Below, one piece after another: positions 61,036-64,000 of a stretch of DNA of 64,000 nucleotides (its first letter is position 1; each line of letters starts with the position of its first letter). The notes beneath the pieces are model-generated. The model did no database searches. It saw nothing but the letters and a program-made list of their open reading frames with translations, and was not told the DNA's origin. This stretch comes from Virgibacillus_O xinjiangensis (GTDB lineage Bacteria; Bacillota; Bacilli; Bacillales; Amphibacillaceae): contig NZ_JBHRSA010000057.1 in the NCBI RefSeq assembly GCF_042643145.1, forward strand, positions 59,473-123,472, read 5' to 3'. The translations under genes and the position numbers were made by a program.

Positions 61036-61239
61036 CCTCAACCATCCTTTTTATCCATAGGTATTATATACGTGAAGTGAATTAAATTTGCTCAAAAGTG
61101 CTCATATAAGCATATTATAACACGTAACCATCTATCTGTTTCAACGAAATACACATAGGAGTTCAGACTATGAGCCAGAAAAGGGAGCGACAGACCATAG
61201 GCATCAATTACTCGGCCCATAATGAGAACATCCCCTTAA

Positions 61240-61277
61240 AATGCAAATAAACAAGGCTATTGTTACAAGCCTTGTTT
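61240..61277 (-). terminator. terminator of the six-tRNA operon
   Basis: AAACAAGGCT (61249-61258) pairs with AGCCTTGTTT (61268-61277), with a U-rich ATTTG tail on the minus strand. It lies 35 bp past tRNA-Lys. Confidence 0.75.
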
Positions 61278-61311
61278 ATTATTTAACCTCATATATTAAT
61301 CGATAAAGAAA

Positions 61312-61384
61312 TGAGCCATGGAGGATTCGAACCTCCGACCCTCTGATTAAAAGTCAGATGCTCTGCCAGCTGAGCTAATGGCTC
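61312..61384 (-). tRNA. tRNA-Lys (anticodon TTT)
   Basis: Full cloverleaf on the minus strand: acceptor GAGCCAT/ATGGCTC, anticodon loop CTTTTAA, T-arm GGAGG-TTCGAAT-CCTCC, discriminator A. The CCA end is not encoded. Last of six tRNAs. Confidence 0.95.
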
Positions 61385-61426
61385 CTATAGTAAATTTTTA
61401 GGAAAATGCTCTGAAAATAAAAAAAG

Positions 61427-61501
61427 TGGCTGGGCTACCAGGATTCGAACCTGGGGTACACGGGATCAAAACCCGATGCCTTACCGCTTGGCTATAGCCC
61501 A
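61427..61501 (-). tRNA. tRNA-Gln (anticodon TTG)
   Basis: Acceptor TGGGCTA/TAGCCCA, anticodon loop TTTTGAT with TTG, T-arm CCAGG-TTCGAAT-CCTGG, discriminator G, CCA encoded. Confidence 0.95.
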
Positions 61502-61511
61502 ACACTATAAA

Positions 61512-61596
61512 TGGTGGAGGGGGAGAGATTCGAACTCCCGAACCCTGAGGGAGCGGATTTACAGTCCGCCGCGTTTAGCCACTTCGCTACCCCTCC
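61512..61596 (-). tRNA. tRNA-Tyr (anticodon GTA)
   Basis: An 85-base class II tRNA with a long variable arm. Acceptor GGAGGGG/CCCCTCC, anticodon GTA in CTGTAAA, discriminator A, CCA encoded. Confidence 0.95.
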
Positions 61597-61645
61597 GTAA
61601 GTATTGTGACCAATTCAACTGTTTTTAAACATAAAAAAAGAAAAA

Positions 61646-61721
<76 letters not shown>

Positions 61722-61723
61722 AA

Positions 61724-61799
61724 TGGTGGAGGATGCAGGGCTCGAACCTGCGACCCCCTGCTTGTAAGGCAGGTGCTCTCCCAGCTGAGCTAATCCTCC
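61724..61799 (-). tRNA. tRNA-Val (anticodon TAC)
   Basis: Acceptor GGAGGAT/ATCCTCC, anticodon TAC in CTTACAA, discriminator A, CCA encoded. Only two bases separate it from tRNA-Thr. Confidence 0.95.
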
Positions 61800-61801
61800 A
61801 A

Positions 61802-61876
61802 TGGTGACCCGTACGGGATTCGAACCCGTGTTACCGCCGTGAAAGGGCGGTGTCTTAACCACTTGACCAACGGGCC
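61802..61876 (-). tRNA. tRNA-Glu (anticodon TTC)
   Basis: Acceptor GGCCCGT/ACGGGTC, anticodon TTC in CTTTCAC, discriminator A, CCA encoded. First tRNA of the operon; the promoter lies 37 bp upstream. Confidence 0.95.
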
Positions 61877-61912
61877 AGTTTTTATAATGTCTGTCGCAAA
61901 CTGACGAAACTT

Positions 61913-61941
61913 AGTATAACCCGATACGAAACATTTGTAAA
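61913..61941 (-). promoter_or_regulatory. promoter of the tRNA operon
   Basis: Minus strand: TTTACA (61941-61936), a 17-bp spacer and TATACT (61918-61913). A strong stable-RNA promoter one base off the -35 consensus. Confidence 0.8.
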
Positions 61942-62077
61942 GGGGTTAATGAAATTTTTTTATCTTTTTTTTGTTCACTCCCACCAGGAGTTAAAGGCAG
62001 GGATGAGAAAGAGTATGGATTTCCTTCCCCTCGATTATTAGGTATAATGTACAGAAGAATAATTTGGAGGTGCAAGC

Positions 62078-62854
62078 ATGTCAGATTTATTGCAAGGGAA
62101 AAATATAGTGGTGATGGGTGTAGCTAATGAACGAAGCATAGCCTGGGGGATAACAAAGTCACTACATAATGCTGGAGCAAATCTTATTTTCACAAATAGA
62201 CAGGAACGTTCCTATAATAAACTGGTTAAACTCCTGGAAAAAAATGATATTAGTGCGGAATTGATTGTTACTTGTGATGTGGCCAGCGATCAAAGCATTC
62301 AGGAAGCCTTTGAAGAAATTAAAAATAAGGTCGGCATCATCCATGGCGTTATCCATTCTGTAGCCTTTGCTAATAGAGAGGAATTACAAGGAGATTATGC
62401 TGAAACTTCTCGGGAAGGCTTTCTTCTCGCTCAGGAAATCAGCGCCTATTCTCTCGTAGCAGTCACCAAAGCAGCCAAAGACATAATGGCTGAAGGAGGA
62501 AGTATTGTTACCCAGACCTATCTTGGTTCTGAACGAGTAATCAAAAACTATAATGTGATGGGTGTGGCAAAGGCTTCTCTTGAGGCCAGCATGCGGTATC
62601 TTGCAGAGGATGTCGGGAAACTTGGAATACGGGTGAATGCTGTTTCTGCTGGCCCAATTCGCACCCTCTCTGCAAAGGGGGTCTCCGGTTTCAATGAAAA
62701 AGCAGGGAAAATTGAAGAAGTAGCTCCCCTTCGGCGCAATGTAGATCAGGATCAAGTAGGAGATGCTACCCTCTTCTTTATGAGCGACCTCTCAAGAGGC
62801 GTTACAGGAGAAATATTACATGTTGATTCTGGGTTTAACATTATTGGTGGATGA
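62078..62854 (+). CDS. fabI: enoyl-[acyl-carrier-protein] reductase FabI
   Basis: NAD(P)H-dependent reduction of enoyl-ACP, the last step of fatty-acid elongation and the triclosan target. The 258-residue short-chain dehydrogenase has VMGVANERSIAWGI for the cofactor, a catalytic Tyr-x6-Lys in YNVMGVAK, and SAGPIRTLSAKGVSGF. The ATG follows GGAGG. A TATAAT (62043-62048) lies upstream with a poor -35. I could not find a full FapR palindrome. Single gene with its own terminator. Confidence 0.97.
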   Translation: MSDLLQGKNIVVMGVANERSIAWGITKSLHNAGANLIFTNRQERSYNKLVKLLEKNDISAELIVTCDVASDQSIQEAFEEIKNKVGIIHGVIHSVAFANREELQGDYAETSREGFLLAQEISAYSLVAVTKAAKDIMAEGGSIVTQTYLGSERVIKNYNVMGVAKASLEASMRYLAEDVGKLGIRVNAVSAGPIRTLSAKGVSGFNEKAGKIEEVAPLRRNVDQDQVGDATLFFMSDLSRGVTGEILHVDSGFNIIGG

Positions 62855-62936
62855 AACAAACAAGGGATAAAATCTAGATAGCTATCCAGAGTTCCTCTGC
62901 CAGCATGGACCATATTCACCTGAAGTCATCATGTTG

Positions 62937-62970
62937 AGACTGGCTGCCTTAGAAAGGCAGCCAGTCTTTA
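62937..62970 (+). terminator. terminator of fabI
   Basis: A perfect 14-bp stem AGACTGGCTGCCTT (62937-62950) with 62954-62967, then a short T tail. About 80 bp past the stop. Confidence 0.85.
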
Positions 62971-63048
62971 TAGGTGGGTACAATATGATTTCTCACCACA
63001 TAAATATAAGAAACCGGTAAATATGAGTGGGATTGATTAGGAAGATAA

Positions 63049-63273
63049 CTATATCCTTAAATAGTGATAAAAAAAAGGCCGTTCCTCGGCCTCTTTTGTC
63101 TGTACGGTGGACCACATCGACGTGTCTTCTTCTTGCTCTTCAGGAGCAGTCAGCCTGCCGATTATGAGACCCGCAATCAGTAAAAGAAAAACAAGAATAA
63201 TAAGCCCCATTATTTCACGTTTCTTTTCCTGGCCCTCCCCTGTTCTCCTAAACCAACGCTTTTTGTCTGCCAT
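63049..63273 (-). CDS. small single-pass membrane protein of unknown family
   Basis: 74 residues: a basic N-terminus (MADKKRWFRRTGEGQEKKRE), one hydrophobic helix (IMGLIILVFLLLIAGLIIG) and an acidic tail (TAPEEQEEDTSM), with a cytoplasmic N-terminus expected. The start is well supported by GAAGGAGGTGGGGG. The last codons contain a terminator hairpin, AGGCCG/CGGCCT (63076-63081 and 63087-63092) followed by eight Ts on the minus strand. The reading frame passes through this T-run and ends 20 bp later. No family recognised. Confidence 0.65.
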   Translation of the reverse strand: MADKKRWFRRTGEGQEKKREIMGLIILVFLLLIAGLIIGRLTAPEEQEEDTSMWSTVQTKEAEERPFFYHYLRI

Positions 63274-63478
63274 CCCCCACCTCCTTCTTTATGGCGAGTT
63301 TGCAGTATACCACCCTCTGTATAATCTTATGCTGCCTAGCCTGTCCCTATCTCTTTTTTAATTTTTAAATCGCAAACTGGAGATAGATATAATCATCCTA
63401 TATAAAGTTGCATATGCATCAATAGTAGAAATCACACCATCTTAGTTTTATTATTTCGTAATCAGTTCTGAACAGATA

Positions 63479-63509
63479 AAAAAAAGCCTGTATAATATAC
63501 AGGCTTTTT
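63479..63509 (-). terminator. terminator of the rRNA-tRNA operon
   Basis: AAAAAGCCTGTA (63481-63492) pairs with TACAGGCTTTTT (63498-63509), with A/T runs on both sides. It lies nine bases after tRNA-Thr. Confidence 0.88.
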
Positions 63510-63517
63510 TTATATAG

Positions 63518-63590
<73 letters not shown>

Positions 63591-63597
63591 ATAAGAA

Positions 63598-63672
63598 TGG
63601 CTCCACAGGCAGGATTCGAACCTGCGACCGATCGGTTAACAGCCGATAGCTCTACCACTGAGCTACTGTGGA
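63598..63672 (-). tRNA. tRNA-Asn (anticodon GTT)
   Basis: Acceptor TCCACAG/CTGTGGA, anticodon GTT in CTGTTAA, T-arm GCAGG-TTCGAAT-CCTGC, discriminator G, CCA encoded. Confidence 0.95.
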
Positions 63673-63758
63673 ATAATAATGAAGTATTTATTGCTGTTTA
63701 CATTATATGTTGTTTGACAAAATCCTATACAATAATATATAGGAAGATGATAAAAGAA

Positions 63759-63875
63759 GCCTGGCAGCGTCCTACTCTCGCAGGGACAAAGTCCCAACTA
63801 CCATCGGCGCTGGAGAGCTTAACTTCTGTGTTCGGCATGGGAACAGGTGTGACCTCTCCGCCATCGCCGCCAGAC
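63759..63875 (-). rRNA. rrf: 5S ribosomal RNA
   Basis: About 117 bases on the minus strand. Terminal stem GTCTGGCGGC...GCTGCCAGGC, with the conserved CCGAACACAGAAGTTAAGC and GATGGTAGTTGGG segments. It lies between the 23S gene and tRNA-Asn. Confidence 0.97.
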
Positions 63876-63970
63876 CACTTATTATATAAGGTTATATATA
63901 AAGCTTGCGCTTTGTATTTATACCTCGAAAACTAAATAAGAGGCAATACCGTGACATCGTAAAAGAATGT

Positions 63971-64000
63971 AGTTAAGTCCTCGATCGATTAGTATTCGTC
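63971..64000 (-). rRNA. rrl: 23S ribosomal RNA, 3' end (partial)
   Basis: On the minus strand the window edge reads GACGAATACTAATCGATCGA followed by GGACTTAAC, the conserved 3' end of 23S rRNA. The body of the gene lies beyond the window. The exact 3' end is approximate. Confidence 0.9.

Overview
The window looks like one contiguous piece of chromosome from a spore-forming member of the Bacillaceae (Firmicutes). Supporting signs are AAGGAGG-type ribosome binding sites, the Bacillus-type block sigW-rsiW-cdaA-cdaR-glmM-glmS with a glmS ribozyme, a Spo0E-family phosphatase, the MhqR/MhqD/CatE quinone-stress genes, glgBCDAP and cydABDC in Bacillus order, and a 23S-5S-tRNA operon end. The genus cannot be fixed from the sequence. 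A complete mevalonate-to-isopentenyl-diphosphate operon is unusual for a family that mostly uses the MEP route. No phage, insertion sequence, integrase or CRISPR array was seen.

Layout: 1-1.1 kb, end of a threonine operon (thrC-thrB). 1.1-9.8 kb, housekeeping genes: a CYP152 peroxygenase, ung, an rRNA methyltransferase, an operon of hisC and a second aminotransferase, DUF3219, a GNAT enzyme, and yaiI-cvfC behind a terminator-like leader hairpin. 9.9-20.3 kb, transport, stress and detoxification: MMPL pump, macrolide phosphotransferase, mhqR-mhqD facing catE, queT under a preQ1-I riboswitch, a catalase, a frameshifted SRPBCC gene and an acrylyl-CoA-reductase-like enzyme. 20.4-26 kb, a TetR-ABC exporter operon, an FCD regulator and brnQ.

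26.2-36.8 kb, glycogen metabolism: glgB-glgC-glgD-glgA-glgP on the minus strand with a pullulanase gene divergent from it, so synthesis, branching, phosphorolysis and debranching sit together. 36.9-42.8 kb, cytochrome bd oxidase and its CydDC exporter. 43.2-45.7 kb, a three-gene unit of GTP cyclohydrolase II, RibD and a HAD nucleotidase without ribB, ribE, ribH or an FMN riboswitch; this is the most intriguing gene set in the window. 45.7-47.9 kb, two methyltransferases, a YugN-like protein and a DUF1992 protein.

48-55.5 kb, envelope supply and stress: glmS with its ribozyme, glmM, the c-di-AMP synthase CdaA with CdaR, and sigW-rsiW. GlmM and GlmS feed UDP-GlcNAc, and CdaA makes c-di-AMP. 55.6-61 kb, rocF and the mevalonate operon mvaA-mvaK1-mvaD-mvaK2. 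61.3-64 kb, a six-tRNA operon, fabI, a small membrane protein, and the end of an rRNA operon (23S 3' end, 5S, tRNA-Asn, tRNA-Thr). Most genes are closed by clear intrinsic terminators, which makes the transcription units easy to read.
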